DNA of 64,000 nt from assembly GCA_051453625.1 (NCBI GenBank), contig JBOZIK010000001.1, forward strand, positions 205,579,404-205,643,403, in the 5' to 3' direction. The notes beneath the pieces are model-generated. The model ran no database searches and was not told where the DNA came from. It worked only from the letters and a program-made list of their open reading frames with translations. Both the position numbers and the translations under genes were made by a program. Source of the DNA: Welwitschia mirabilis (lineage: Eukaryota > Gnetophyta > Gnetopsida > Welwitschiales). Each line of letters opens with the position of its first letter. Position 1 is the stretch's first letter. Below are positions 1-12,899 of the stretch, in pieces.

Positions 1-2700
1 TATCCTTTCAAGGCCATTTAACTTGGTAACTATGGTGATATGGATCAAGAGTATAGATATCTTATAACCATGAATAGTCATGATAATCATGTAAACTATA
101 TGATCATGAGTTTTAAGCCTCTACTTAATATGCATAGTGTCATAGAACTCCCTCATCTCTTAGGTATAGTAAACTTTGTGTGCATTCATAATCCATCTAA
201 GCTAAATATCTATTAATCTATGATTGACCTCTAGCTAAATCCTACTTATTAAGTTACCAAAATACCTCTCTATATAATAGAGGCTATCTAAATGGAAAGG
301 GATCAAATGTGATGTAGTGGGAAATTCACAAGCTTTACATGCTTGATCACTAGTGCAACTAGTAGGCTAAACTCTTACTTTGATATCTTAGGCTTTACCT
401 TTGTCTGTCTAGCTTATATCATGCATGGCCTAATCAATAATGACATAATGTGCATCATGCATGATAAAGTAAAAATTATTGAGATGTAACTCATGGAATC
501 CTTTAAATAACCTCCATAATTTAGTTTTTGTGTACAAATTTAAAAAATGTGTTCCGTTCCCTATACCCCTCTTCAATAAAATAAATACATCTTGTATTAC
601 CTAATCATACACAAAAATAGGATGAAACATGAAAGAAAATCAAAAACTTAAAATAGATGGAACCCACAAAAAGTGAAAAATGAAAGTGTTCAAATTGAAA
701 AACTGATTTAATAGAAGCATATAACTCATTTCATTAATTAATTTACTTATAAGGACCACTATGTTTTGGTTATAGTATTAAATAAAATGAGGTTTAAAGA
801 TAAAAACTTAATTATACCTTGTAAAACATACAAATTTAGATATCTCATGAAATACCAAATGAAAATCAAATCCATAAGTAACAAATTAAAGAGCTTAAAA
901 ACCTAAATGATATACATTAAAAATATATTTTAAAAGGCTAAGAAATGGGAGAAAAAATAAAGAAATAATGAAGGAGAGAGAAATATATCTTATTTTAAAA
1001 ATTTTGTTTAAATATCATAATATGGAGTACAAATCAGGTAGGTGAAAAGTCCAAAATGCGAATGAACCCTAACATGATGAATGGATCTCAAAGAAATAGA
1101 GGGAAAGAGGATTAAAAAAATAAAAATGAAGGAAACAAGCTTAGGCCATGGTTTTATCACATTGTCATCCATTCAGATCATTTAAACAATAGCCTTAGGA
1201 TGACTCTCAGAAAATCTTAGACTATCATCCACTTAGTCATCTGGATGATAAGGTGGATGATGGAACCTTAAACATCTCAAAAAAGATGAAACATCAACTA
1301 AAAATAATAGGCTTAGATATTAGCATGAATATATTAGAAAATTCTTAGAAAGTCCAAAACATGAAGAATGGTAGAGAATGATGATAAATAAGAATCAAGA
1401 ATAAGTAGATATTAAAATAAAAGAAAGATAAAATGATGAAAATGTACCAAGTAGAATGAAGTATAACGAAAGAGACTTAACAAATATGCTCAAACTAAAA
1501 AATGATCATAAAAAGTATGTAGATCTCGAAAATACTCAAAGGAACATCATGTACATTAAAAATAACATCATTCAATCAAAGTAATGAAATAAAGTCAACT
1601 TTTATTAATAAATAACACAAGTGAAAGTGAAAATAATAATAAGAAAACTATTAAATAATAAGGTTTTAAAAATGATGATGAAAAATACAAAAGTAACTTT
1701 AAGATAATAAATTAAATAAATAAGAAAAATATAATGAAAATGGACAACTAAGAAAATTAAAAAGATAGTATACTACCCTAAATCCTAACCTAGCAAATCC
1801 CATTAGGAGAAATCATAAATTTACTTGAGTAATGATGCATGATAAGATGTATCGACACCATCAAATTTCACTCAATAAGGCAATGATTATGAGGGTACCA
1901 AAGATTAAATGCTCTAACTAATGAATGATAAGATCAAAAAGCTACTTAGAAATGATTTCACTTACTCACATCTCACAACACATCCTAATCCTTAAAAGTA
2001 AAATGATTATGTGGAAATACTAAGAGTCTAAGAAACAAGCAATGTATCTAATGAAACTAGGAATATTGTCAATCTCATAGCCTCAAAGTTTATAATTATT
2101 TTCCATGATGAGGGGAGTGCAACCATAGTTAGAGAAGTAAGAACCTATGAAGCATAGCCAACTAATCCCTAATAGAGTTCTCATAGCTAGAAACACTACC
2201 AAAGATATATTTCAGAGACATTTATCCCAAGGTGGTAGGACATCATGGTGATCATGTATTTATCACAAATATAATAGATCATGGATATTATTCATTCCTC
2301 TTTTATTTTTTCTTTTTTTAAAATTTTTAAATAAATATTACATGACCACACACTCTCAAAGATGAAGGCAAAGAAGTAATATGAAAGATTAAAAAAAAGC
2401 CTAAATAATCAAAGACCTCACATCATTAGAAAAAAACCATAAGAACTAAGACAACTTCTCTTAAAATGAATTTTATAGACATGTCAAGGTTTTAAGATTT
2501 GGTGACTTCAATCTTATCACTTTAAAATTCCCAAGTAGGAGTACTAGTCATGAAAACTTCATAAAGAAAATACAAAAGTTAAGTTAAAGATGATCAAGTG
2601 ATATCATAATGCCCCTCAAAGGAATCTATTAAGAGAGAATTTAAATAATGGTAAGGAGCAAGTCATTCTCATTAAGGAAAACCTGTAAGACAAGTGCTTC
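1..2700. other. Gene-free AT-rich stretch, probable 3' end of the adjacent retroelement
   Basis: No open frame of useful length and no recognisable domain on either strand. CpG is nearly absent. A pyrimidine-rich tract at about 2297-2320 (a polypurine tract when read on the minus strand) follows a CA dinucleotide at 2294-2295. That is the arrangement expected where the polypurine tract of a minus-strand retrotransposon meets its 3' LTR, so 1-2295 may be LTR or 3' untranslated sequence of the element at 2700-8702. I could not find a matching 5' copy by eye, so this is inference. Confidence 0.35.
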
Positions 2701-2759
2701 ATTTATATTCAAGATTATATTAGAAGATTTTTTGTATATTTTTAACCATTGTTTATTAA

Positions 2760-3850
2760 CTTTCTAAATATTCCTAGTGTTTAAATAAAAAATTTTAACT
2801 AAGCCATTAGAATGTCCTTTCTCTATAAGATAAGGACCTAGCCATTTAGAGGTTAACTAGTTGTGTAAAAGATGTACTCTAGTATTGTATAAAAAACAAG
2901 TTGACTAGGTTTAAATGTTTTATAAATTTAAATTTTTATCATATTTGAACTTAGCTTGGGCTTTTTGAATGAGTTGATGATGTATAGCATGAGAACCTTT
3001 TTTTATCTAAGTGATTAAGTTTGACTAATCAAATTTTAAAATTTTCATGTAACTCTACAAGGTTAACTTGATGGATAAAATGATAAGAATTTAATAAACA
3101 TCAATTGGTAAAATAAAAACTTTTTCATATATAAGTTTATAAAGTGAAAAACCAAGAGAATTACACCAAATAGTATGATAAATCCAAAGAACATCATTAA
3201 GCTTATAAGTCAAATATTTCTTACTAATAAAGATAAGGTTTTGAAGGATTTTCTTTATTTCTTTATTTGCATTATTTAGATTTGATCATTAGATTAAGGA
3301 TGGTAAGCCTAATCTTCTTTATGTTTAATTCCCATGAATAAAAGAAGTCTCTTAAAAAGATGATTTATAAATTGAGTTTCTTAATCACTAATAATAATTT
3401 TAGAAAAACCAAAACATTGTAAAATATAAGTTCTAATAAAATTGCAAATAGATAAGGAAACATTTATAAGAGTAGGAATAGCTTCAACTCATTTAGTAAT
3501 ATAATCAACAACCACTAGAATGTAATTATTATAAGGTGGTTTAATATGGCATATAAACTTAATTTCCTAACAATCAAAAGATTTGCATTCAAAAATACAT
3601 TTAAGGGATATATCATTAAAACAAATAAGGCTACTGTATCATTGATAAGCATTATATCTTCTAGCAAAATCAAAAGAGTCCTAAAAAAATACTAGGACAA
3701 TAAAAACTAGAGTGAAGAATTTTTATTATCATTTTATATTTACTAAAATAATCTTCACATATAGCACCATGATAAAGATAAAGAATGTCTAATTTTTCCC
3801 ATTCAAGCACATATTTTCTTATGATTTTGTCTTTGCACCTATGATAAAGA
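2760..3850 (-). pseudogene. Integrase remnant of Ty3/gypsy pol
   Basis: The reverse complement of about 3460-3560 reads as the conserved start of the integrase catalytic core: a Y-I-L-V-V-V-D-Y segment followed by a stop where W is expected and then VEAIP. This is typical of plant Ty3/gypsy integrases, which insert retroelement cDNA into chromosomes. Sequence upstream on the minus strand (3560-3850) is compatible with the zinc-binding N-terminal part. No single reading frame survives across the domain. Family assignment rests on the short conserved block and on its position after RNase H. Confidence 0.75.
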
Positions 3851-3999
3851 TGTGGCTTATTCCATTCATAATCACATATTCTATGGAAAAAATATTTTCT
3901 TTAATTATGACTTTAATGTTATGGTTTTTTAATGGTAATATGATAATTAACTATGGTATCATATCAAGGAGGACGATAAGTAAAATATATATTAAAAAT

Positions 4000-4425
4000 T
4001 TGCTCATCTAAAAAATAATCATTAATCAAAAGATCATCAAGAAAAGAAGAAAGACATGGTAAATGACATACTTCACTATTATGTTTTCCTATTTTATCAA
4101 TGATGGTAAGGTTAAATTATTGCCTAAGAAGGATTCATCTAATGAGTTTAGAAACAGAATATTTCTTGGTCATGAGGTATCTAATAGCTACATGGTTTGT
4201 GTAAATATTTATATGAAAGACTAAAAGATAGTGTGTAAGATTATCGAGGAAAAAAATTATGGCTAACATTTCTTTCTCAGTAGTAGTGTAATTTGATTGA
4301 TATTTAGAAAAGTTTTAATATTATAAGATATAACTTTAAAATATTTTTCATATTTATTTTCAAGAACATAACCCATTGTAATATTACTAGCATCGTATAT
4401 TAATTTAAAATCATTATTCTAATTG
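4000..4425 (-). pseudogene. RNase H remnant of Ty3/gypsy pol
   Basis: Several strongly conserved RNase H landmarks appear in order on the minus strand: a YDAS block near 4400 (the catalytic aspartate region), a TTEKEMLAI block near 4265-4290, a short I-Y-T-N-H segment where family members have YTDH, then a W/R-WILL..EF segment near 4150. The N for D change and at least two internal stops show loss of function. The domain would degrade the RNA strand of the RNA:DNA hybrid during element replication. It directly follows RT remnants at higher coordinates, the expected order on this strand. Confidence 0.85.
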
Positions 4426-4639
4426 GGCCTCATTACTATAAGTGTAAAAAAGATTTTATCTTTAAGTGTTTTAAAAGTAAGTTGAAAAAATTTATTCCAA
4501 TTAAATTTAGATTCTTTTTCAAGTAATGAATGAAGGGGTTTATAAATATTAGCATAATATTTAACAAACAATGATAAAAACTATCATAACCAAAGAAATG
4601 TCAAACTTGTTTGACATTTATTAGAGTTTTAGATTTTTA

Positions 4640-5330
4640 TTGATACTTACTTTTTTAGGGTCCATTCTAATTTCCTTACTATAAATGTGATAACCTAAGA
4701 TAATTCCATTATTAACTAGAAATAAAATCTTCTCTTAACTCAAATATAGGCCACTCTCAATGTATCTATCTAGGACTTTCTCTAATATTTCTATGATTTC
4801 TTCAAAGTTTTTACCTTAAAGATTGACAAATCATTCATAAAAATTTTTAATTAAATCCTCTAACATATTAGAAAAGGTATCCATCATTAACATTGAATAG
4901 TTCTAGGGCTATTACAAAGTCTAAAAGGCATGCATCTAAAAGATAAAGTTTTAAAAGATAAAGTGAAAGTTATTTTTACTTAATCTTTAGTAGCTATACA
5001 AACCTAATTATAACTACTATACCCATCAATAAAGCAATAAAGACATGTTCTTAAATTCTGTCAAGAATTTGATTTAGAACAGATAAAGGGAAATGGTCTT
5101 TCTTTGCTACTTCATTAATATTTCTAAAATAAATACACATTTTCGACTTCCCATCTTTTTTAGGTACTACCATTAAAGATCTAATTCATTCACTATCAAA
5201 TATGGCATAAATAATTCTATAAACCATTAATCTAATGATTTAATATTAAACTACTTATTTAAGGGATATATTTAGTCTTCTTTTAGGTTACCTAATTAGT
5301 TTTACATTATCTTCAAGGTAGATTTTATGT
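4640..5330 (-). pseudogene. Reverse transcriptase remnant of Ty3/gypsy pol
   Basis: On the minus strand the region from 5260 down to 4640 shows VVPKKDGK followed by a C-I-x-F-R block, a K-K-D-H-F-P-L block, an F-I-D-G-Y-S block, CMPF-LCN and a G-I-I-L-G-Y block, all landmarks of gypsy RT in correct spacing. The catalytic F-x-D-D segment is degraded (near 4815-4830 it reads with a stop). Frameshifts between blocks are evident. This is a dead copy of the polymerase that would synthesise element cDNA from the tRNA primer. Confidence 0.85.
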
Positions 5331-6119
5331 TAAACAATAGAAGTGGGAATGGCTACTAAATCTTTATGAGTTAAAGCAAATACATTAACCTTAGAATTCA
5401 AGAGTGAGATTAAAGTTAATTATTTTTAAGGGGAAAGATGTTCATTTATTATCAAAGGTTTATTCTACTCATTATATAGAAATATGTATTTCAATCAACT
5501 GGGTAGAGGTTTTAGCTCTAAGTTAAAATTTTTAGTTTCTATTATTATTTTTTAAGAGTTAACCATCATCTAGATGATAAAGATGGATGACCTTCCTTAA
5601 AATATGAAATCTTAGTTGTTTTTAAATATTAGACTTCTTCTTAAATTTTAGGTTCTATTTCTTTATTATCCTAATCAAAACAATCAGTGCTAAAGTGTTT
5701 ATAGTTGAGTTCATCATGGTTGAAAGCTTTCAAATTTTCTACTTTAAGTAAATCATCATACAAGGTAGGATTATGAAGCATTAACCATCTCTCTTTAGGT
5801 GGACAATGCTGTAAAAATAATACTAGTTTAATTTCTTTCTCTCCATTCCACTCATTACCCGTGTCTTTTTCAATAGCATCAAAAAATCTAATGTTAAACT
5901 TCTTATTTCCTAAGTGTTAGTTCATCATTTTAGTATGTGAATTAATAATATAATGTACAGTTACATAAAATGCTCTTCTTAGAAGTAGTGGATAACCTTA
6001 ATTATACTCAATTACTATAGTAACCACATCTATTGGATAAATAATTATTTAATTTGAATTAATAAGTCTTTTATTATTCTTAAAGGTCTCTTCATTGAAG
6101 TATTAACTAATTTTAAGAT

Positions 6120-6300
6120 AATATATGTATGCTCAATTCTATTTTCTAAATCAAGTCTTTGACAAATATGAATAGTTATAATATTAACAATTGCCCCTAT
6201 ATCAATTAAAACTTTCTTAATTTTTATTTCCTTCTAAAGTAAAACTAATTATTACTACCCCAAAATTATTAAAGTTTTGACATTTTTGCAAAACTAAGTT
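6120..6300 (-). pseudogene. Aspartic protease remnant of gag-pol
   Basis: The minus strand near 6150-6215 encodes VLIDIGAIVNII, matching the retropepsin active-site pattern (D-T/S/L-G-A followed by a hydrophobic V-N-I-I stretch). The catalytic aspartate and the glycine-alanine are kept. The domain cleaves the gag-pol polyprotein in active elements. It lies between the gag zinc knuckle (about 7150) and RT (about 5300), as expected. Flanking frames are broken. Confidence 0.75.
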
Positions 6301-7099
6301 GGCTATAAGTTGAGGTAGGAAGACTTTACTAGGTATGGTTTATTTTTATTTCTCCTAATTAGGTATTTTCACAACTTATAATATTTAGGGTTTTCTTATA
6401 AGAGATTTGAAAAAGGTAAATTTATGCTTACATCTTGCATTAAGGCTTTTAAATAATCATCAAAGGTAGGATTTGTATTTAATATATTAAGCCAAGGGGT
6501 AGTAGGTTTATCTCCTTTATCTTAAAAAGAATTTTTTGTATTAAGCTTATCACTTAAAGGAGAAGAGAAGTTATGATTTTATAAGATTTTGACATCCTCT
6601 TCTTCTTCATCATCTTTCTTACCATTTTTGAAATTTGAAGCCTCATAAGTAGGAGGTATTACATAATTTTCACTTCTTGTTACAACTTTGTAATATTTTT
6701 TTAGTTCATTAATGTTTTATTGCAAGTTATCCTTATGATATTTGATTTAATAGCATAGTTTTTTAAAGAACATTTACTAGATTTTTAATGTTTGAGTTTG
6801 TCTTTTTTTGAGATTTTCTTAGCTCATCAATTTAATTTCTATGTGGATCATTCTGATTTTAAAAATTTAAAATATTTTCTTTAAATTTTTATTTACTTGA
6901 TTGGAATTTTGAGTTATTTAATTAAAATTTAGCATTCTTAAATCTATTTTTAAATGGTTGAAAATTTTGATAACTTGTTTAAAAGTTCTTAATTTATTTT
7001 CAAAACATTGAAAGTTTGGATTTCTATTCATTTCAGGTTGAAATTGATTTTAATTTCTAAAGTTAGAAGACTTTTGATTAAAACACACATTTCTTCATA

Positions 7100-8020
7100 A
7101 ATTTTCTCTTTGTAAGTTTGCAACAAAGGACATTCTTTTATTACGTGATAATTGTCTTCATGTAAATTGCAAGTTGAAATCAAATTATTTTTAGTTGCAT
7201 ATTTTTCATGTAGAATTATTTAACTGTAATTGTATAAAGTTGTTGTAAAATCCTTGATTATATTTGTTGATTCTTATTCTACTTTTCCTTTTCTTATTTA
7301 ACTTCTTTAAGGTATTTTATAATTTGACCTATAGCATAATTTTCTTTAGATGTTGGTTTATGTCATGTTTAACTTACTTCCACTAGTTCTTCCAATAACT
7401 TCCATAAATTTTCTAACATTAGGTTTATTAAGTTACCACCACATGAAAAATCTAAACATTTTTTTAGTTTGGCTATTTAATCTATTATAGAAATAATCTA
7501 TTAGCTCTTCTTGAGTAAATGCATCAATATGATTAGAATGAATTACTATGAAAAATTGTTCATAGGCTATGGCATAATCTTCATTAGTTTGTTATTGGAA
7601 ATTTGTTACTTCTTTATTTCTTTTCCTCATTGTAGTTTCACTGATAAATCTATTTATAAAGGATTTTTGAATTTGGTTTCCTATTTTTAAATTTTTATGT
7701 GGAATAGTTCTTATCCATGATTTTTCTTTTTCTTTCAGTGTGATGAAGAAGATAATCATGTAAGTATGATTATGAATTCATTTTTGTACTATTTTGTAAA
7801 GTAAGCACTAATTGTTCTATGTCAGCTATATGTTGAAGTGGATCTTCATCATTTTCTCTAGTAAAAATAGGAGATTCACTTAAAGTTTTTAACTTGATAT
7901 CATCATCAAGAGGTAGGTCAAAGGGGTTTGAATTTCATGCTTTTTATTTGCATTTAATTCTTTAAGTGTGATATTAACATTTTTATTTATGGAGTTAGTA
8001 GAGATTTCTATCATGCTACA
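7100..8020 (-). pseudogene. gag remnant with zinc-knuckle-like motif
   Basis: Between about 7560 and 7380 the minus strand reads as the C-terminal part of the retrotransposon gag domain, including an F-Y-N-x-L-N block and a GGNLIN block followed by LWKLLEEL, which match the usual (A)AGG..... EEAYELIEEM region of plant gypsy gag. Near 7120-7170 the segment C-N-L-H-E-D-N-Y-H-V-I-K-E-C has the spacing of a CCHC knuckle with the second cysteine changed to histidine. Gag forms the cytoplasmic particle and binds element RNA. Frames are broken. Confidence 0.7.
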
Positions 8021-8683
8021 GGGATTAGAAGAAGACACTTGTTTATGTTTTTACATAAAATTTGATATTGCAATAATATTATGAGCTTATGAACTTTCTT
8101 TTAAAAATTTTTAAGTTAAAAAAATAGATTCTAAAATAAATAATGTAGAAAAATATTCTTGTTTAATTCTTATAATTTCTTATGTACTTAGGATGTACAT
8201 ACTCGAATTTAGTTTAAAGTTAATCAAGCATTCTCTCATCTTTCCTTCTCTTAGTAGCCACTCTCTTTGATACTTTATATTTTTACTTAATTTTATCATG
8301 TTCTTACATGCTTATGATTATTTTTATAAGCATCGTCTCATTGGCCATTTAGATGATTGACTTGGACAAAAACACACATAGAAAAACTAAAAACAAAACC
8401 ATAGAAAAATAAAGTCATAGAAAATAGATAAAAAAGAGGGATAATAAGAAAAGCCTTATTTCTTATGAGAAAGAAAAACCCTAGTTTTATAGGCCTTCAT
8501 CCATCATGCATCCTCTGGATGATAGGGGAAATGACAAGTTATTATTTTTACAATGAAAATAAAAAAATGTAGAAGAAAAAAACCTATGGTTCTATTATAA
8601 AGATATAATGCTACTACAGACAAATACTTGAACTAAAATCTAAACTAATCTAAGTAATGATAATTCACAAACTCCTAGCAGAA

Positions 8684-8702
8684 TTTTCTAGAAATGGTGC
8701 TA
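8684..8702 (-). promoter_or_regulatory. Degenerate tRNA-Asp-type primer binding site
   Basis: Compared with the reverse complement of the plant Tat/Athila primer site (TTCCCCGGCAACGGCGCCA), 11 of 19 positions match and seven more differ only by C-to-T or G-to-A, the direction expected from deamination; one is a transversion. It sits between the gag remnant and the start of a TG dinucleotide at 8705, exactly where a minus-strand element should have it. Similar sites with independent decay occur at 20780, 29661 and 37805, which supports the call. Confidence 0.65.
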
Positions 8703-8704
8703 AG

Positions 8705-9640
8705 ATGTTATAGTGTATATTTGTGTAATATTTCATGTCCTTTATCAAATCCTATTACCACAAATATATATTACAAAACACAACACACCAATACAGACAA
8801 GAATGGACCTGAATGTTCTAATTAATCAAAGGCATAAATGAGAAGAAATAGAATTGATTTTAAATGAAATATTTTTGTATTTTCTTTTTAAGTAGAACAA
8901 AGTAAATTACAATGCAAGAATAATGCAAAGTTAATACAATATGCAAATGAAATATAAGAACTACTTTAAGTGTAATATCTATTTGACTACCAAATTAACT
9001 TATCATAGAGATTGATCTTGTATAACATAGATTAATCAAGGAGAACTATCAACCCTAGCCAATCTAAGCTATTAGAGATATTGAACAAAATATAAAAATA
9101 TTCATTTATAATCTAGGAAATAGAAAATGTAATACAACTAAAATACTAGTATAAATCTTAACAAAGGTTTCTTTTATGATCCATATCACAAATGAAGCTA
9201 TTAGAAAATCATAAGTAATATAAATCATAAGGGAGACACATAAAAAAAGATATACAAATAAAAATAGAGTTTTGATTAAATCAAATCAACATCCTATTAC
9301 AAAGTCACAGCACCTTAATGGAGGATACACAATCCAACACCAAGGAAGATGTCTATTTATAATAACAATGGATGGATCTCCTATTCTTTAATTGAATATC
9401 ATAAGAATATTTAATGTCAAATAATATAAATTTAAGTCAAGGATGGAGGAGGTATTTCTTATAAATAAGACTCTAAAAATAGTAAATCCTAACAAACATA
9501 GGAAAATCCTAATAATGTATAAAAGATGCATGACATATTTCACAAGTTTTGTGGAGTCTGATGAACTTGTTATCTTTAGGTATTATCTTGTTGACTGTCC
9601 AAATGATATAAGAGACGATGCCACATCATACAAGATCCAT
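8705..9640 (-). repeat. Candidate 5' LTR of the 2.7-8.7 kb gypsy element
   Basis: The sequence starts TG at 8705 two bases above the primer binding site, matching the CA end of a minus-strand LTR. No protein similarity was seen. The upper end is not defined because I could not find the partner LTR by eye below 2700. A 69-codon frame at 9443-9652 has no recognisable features and is treated as chance. Confidence 0.3.
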
Positions 9641-10079
9641 ATCAACTATTAGTTTAGTATAATCATCATCCTAGTTAGCATAATTACTTTTTTCATCCAT
9701 ACTTCATCTAGATGATGTGGTAAACAATGGACTTTTAAAGTTATTTCTTTTATCAGACCGACCTCTTTCATCATGATATTTCTTCATCAAATATAATGTA
9801 TTGAAATTTTCCTAAAATGCTATTAGATGTAATAAATATTACATGTTTTTGTAATAATTGCATTAGCTTGCCATTATTATCAAAAATCAACCTAAATCTA
9901 TTTAATGTTCTATAAAACTACTCAAAAGGTTATATCAAATACATGCAATTTGGCATTACAACAAGAATAGTAAATGGAATTGAATAAGGACTAAAAAAAA
10001 CCAATTAAAGATTATGGTCTAATAGAGAAAATGAATTGTAATTAACTTATTATCAATCTAATTTTATATTAAAAATACT

Positions 10080-10420
10080 AGAACTTCTCTTAACTAATTA
10101 GTTTTATAACAATATCTACTATTTCCTTTATGGTTGGATAATATGTAGGTATAATCACTTCATTTTGTATGAGTTTTTAATTTTATGAACTATAAATAAA
10201 AGTGTTTTATCTTATTATAATATACTAAATCTTTCATTATGAAATTCGTTGACTGATTATCAATGAAGAGCTATGTTGCCTTTGTTTACTTTAAGTTAAT
10301 TACTATTAATAACTTTTTTAACCATTTAATTTTCTTTCATTCCTCAAAAGTAATTATATATTATACCTTAGTAGAAAATCAAGCTATTATTTTTTGACAC
10401 TTTGATCACCATGATAAGGG
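10080..10420 (-). pseudogene. RNase H remnant of Ty1/copia
   Basis: The minus strand at about 10290-10090 reads D-N-Q-S followed by a V-Y-Y-N-K-I-K-H block and then F-I-x-x, matching the copia RNase H segment CDNQSA..L..NPVYHERTKHI..........F.R. The final L-R-E-V block is also recognisable near 10090. Single-base shifts and stops interrupt it. It would remove the RNA template strand during reverse transcription. Confidence 0.75.
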
Positions 10421-10849
10421 TGATGTGATCAAGAACATAATTTAGAGATGTATTACTTTTCTAGAAAAATATAAATCAAAGTATGTATTTAATAAGAATT
10501 GAAAGCCTATTTTATCTATTATACCTAAATCCTTTTTCTTCTTTAAGCTTTTTTTTCACTCTCTTTGCAATGTTTAGATGAATTATCTTAGGTGTAGGAA
10601 GATAACTTGATAAGAAACTAATGACATATGATAATTTGGTGTAGTGTTTATCGCATAACTTAGATTTCCTACCATTATTTTATATTTAGTCTCATTTGTA
10701 GGTTTTGAGTCTTTATCTATAGGTATCTTAGCATTATTTTTTAAAGATGTTATAGCATCTTTTGCATTTTCTAATTTAAATTTCTTAACTTGGTCTCTAA
10801 TGTATTTCTTTTAAGTTGATAATTTCCCATATTTTCTTTGAATAATATC

Positions 10850-11420
10850 TACACCTATTAAAATATTTCTAATTTAAGATTAAAAATTTTAAATGCTTTA
10901 TTTAAAGAATTTTTTGTTCTTCTAACATCTTCTTTGTCACTTCTTATTACTTGCATATTATCCACATACACCAATACATATGTGGATTTGATCCCATTAG
11001 ATTTTATAAATAATGTATCAGCCACCTCTTGATAATTACATAGTTGAATCTAGTGGAACTTAGATAATTTTTAAGCTTAGCGTACCATGCTTATGGTACT
11101 TGTTTTAGTCCATATAGTGACTAATCAATCTACACACATTCTGTTCTTTATCTTTATCTTCAATTACTTTTAATTACATCATGTAAATTTCTTATTTTAA
11201 ATATCTATTTATAATATTATTATTTATATCTAATTAATAAATCTTTCATACTCTTTGTGTGGCTAAAAAAACCACTATTCTAATATTAGTCCATTTTGTA
11301 ATTAGTGTAGAAACCTTATTATAATCAAGTCCTTTCTCCTGGTGTAGGCCTATAGTAAAAAGTCAAGCTTTATATCACTTAAGAATGTTGTCCACATTAT
11401 ATTTGTTATGAAAAATGTAT
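10850..11420 (-). pseudogene. Reverse transcriptase remnant of Ty1/copia
   Basis: Three conserved copia RT blocks are readable on the minus strand. Near 11330-11270 there is a G-L-D-Y-x-x-V block (the usual GIDY.E.F.PV). Near 11110-11080 there is SLYGLKQ-P followed by AWY. Near 10980-10930 there is YVD-N-M (for the catalytic YVDDM, with D changed to N). The catalytic change and frameshifts show the enzyme is dead. Family identity is well supported because YGLKQ is diagnostic for copia. Confidence 0.85.
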
Positions 11421-11989
11421 TTGTTAGGTAACTATGCATACTAACAAAAGGTCTACCAGCTTCTAAGTAGCATTTTTAACAAGGCTATCATATTCTTTTG
11501 ATATTACTTGTATTAATTTATCATGTTAAATTGAATCCTTGAATAAGGTTGGTCCACCATCAAATTTCAAGTGGAGCTTATTAGTATCATCATCATAAGA
11601 TGTATGTGAGACTTATCTAGTTCTATTTTTATTGTTATAATCATTGCAAACATTTTAAAAGTATACTACAACTAAGTACTTTGACATTATCTTTGGGTAG
11701 TATTAACTTCTTCTTCATTTGTATAATTCACTGAATTTCTACTTGAACCATGATTAAGCATGCTAGAACCACTAAAATACTCAATTTCTAGAGGTTTCAC
11801 AATGGACATACTAATAGTTAAAGATAAAGCATTACTGGTAGCCACATCTGCCCCCTCAATCATAGGACATTAAGCATCTAATATGGTTGTTATATTTGAC
11901 AAAGGATAAAGCTTCAAGGAATCAAATTAAGAAAACCGCACAAAAATGTTAATAAGCATTTGTTTCAAATTTTTCATAATGTATGCTTA

Positions 11990-12740
11990 AAATGTGGACA
12001 TAGAATTTACAAGTAAATATGTGACAATGGTGCATGTTTGGCTTAAAACCATACCACGTTTTAGCTCAAGATACTTTTGTCTCTATATAACAATTAACAT
12101 AATTGTTGTGATGCATTACTATCTTGGCTATCTTACCCTAAATATAGGGTTTGTAACACTAAAATACATCATGAAATGCATCATATCCATAATGATGTGA
12201 TTAAATCACTCTATAATTACATTTTCTTGTAGCATCTTAGGGTAGGTATTAAAGTGATAAATTCCTCTAAAAGTAAGAAAATCTTAAAATTAGTAGATGT
12301 ATATCCATCAACATTATCTTAGTGCAATCTTTTAATCTTGAAATCAGTTTAGTTTTTCATCTTAGTTTTCAACTTCTTAAAAATATCCAAAGATTGAGAT
12401 TTGATCTTGATAAAGTAAATCCAAACCATTTGAGCATGATCATTAATAAATGAAATGAAGTACTAAAAGCATTAGAGAGTGAGAACTAGTATTAAACCAA
12501 ATAAACCATTGTGTATAAGTAAAAGCTTATGAATTTCATGTCACTTACTTGGTGTAAACATTTGTCTAGTTGTTTTAATTATAAGACATGACTCAAATTA
12601 AGGAAAACCCTATGGCATGGCTAGAATAAGACAATGACTATTCTCATACATGGCATTCAAAGTTTTTGGAATAGGATATCCTAATCAAGCATGCCACAAC
12701 AATGATGGAGTAATATCATCTTAGGAAACTATATAGGCTA
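11990..12740 (-). pseudogene. Integrase and gag-pre-integrase remnant of Ty1/copia
   Basis: From high to low coordinate on the minus strand: a LLWHA-LG block near 12700-12670 (the LWH.RLGH motif of the gag-pre-integrase domain); a W-I-Y-F-I-K-x-K-S segment near 12430-12400 (W.YFLK.KSE in integrase); a W-x-x-x-K-P-N block with FYVH near 12060-11995 (the W.G.KP...F....C..Y...... segment at the end of integrase). Stops replace several residues. A 68-codon plus-strand frame at 11994-12200 overlaps this and is an antisense shadow. Confidence 0.75.
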
Positions 12741-12899
12741 TTTCACATATTTTAACATATTTCTAAAGAAGTGTAAGATTTCCATCCATGTAACTTTTTA
12801 TAACCAACTAATTATGCCCATTATGAATATCCATGAAGTGCTTCATCATGAATATTGAATGATCTTCTCTTATTAGAGTTAAAATAGAAATAAGATGCG

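Larger units (their letters stand above)
2700..8702 (-). mobile_element. Decayed Ty3/gypsy retrotransposon with complete gag-pol domain order
   Basis: Read on the minus strand, remnants occur in the order primer binding site, gag with a zinc-knuckle-like motif, aspartic protease, reverse transcriptase, RNase H, integrase. Integrase downstream of RNase H is the Ty3/gypsy arrangement. The tRNA-Asp-type primer binding site points to the Tat/Athila group, and I saw no chromodomain after integrase. All frames are broken by in-frame stops, mostly TGA or TAA at positions where tryptophan, arginine or glutamine is expected, and by small frameshifts, so the element is inactive. Boundaries are approximate: the upper edge is set by the primer binding site, the lower edge by loss of integrase similarity. 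Confidence 0.85.

Noticed and set aside
2700-3000. Chromodomain after integrase, which would mark a chromovirus
   Set aside because: Looked for it downstream of integrase on the minus strand and found no conserved aromatic pattern; the primer site also argues for Tat/Athila.
9443-9652. 69-codon plus-strand ORF
   Set aside because: No motif, AT-rich, lies in LTR-like sequence of a minus-strand element.
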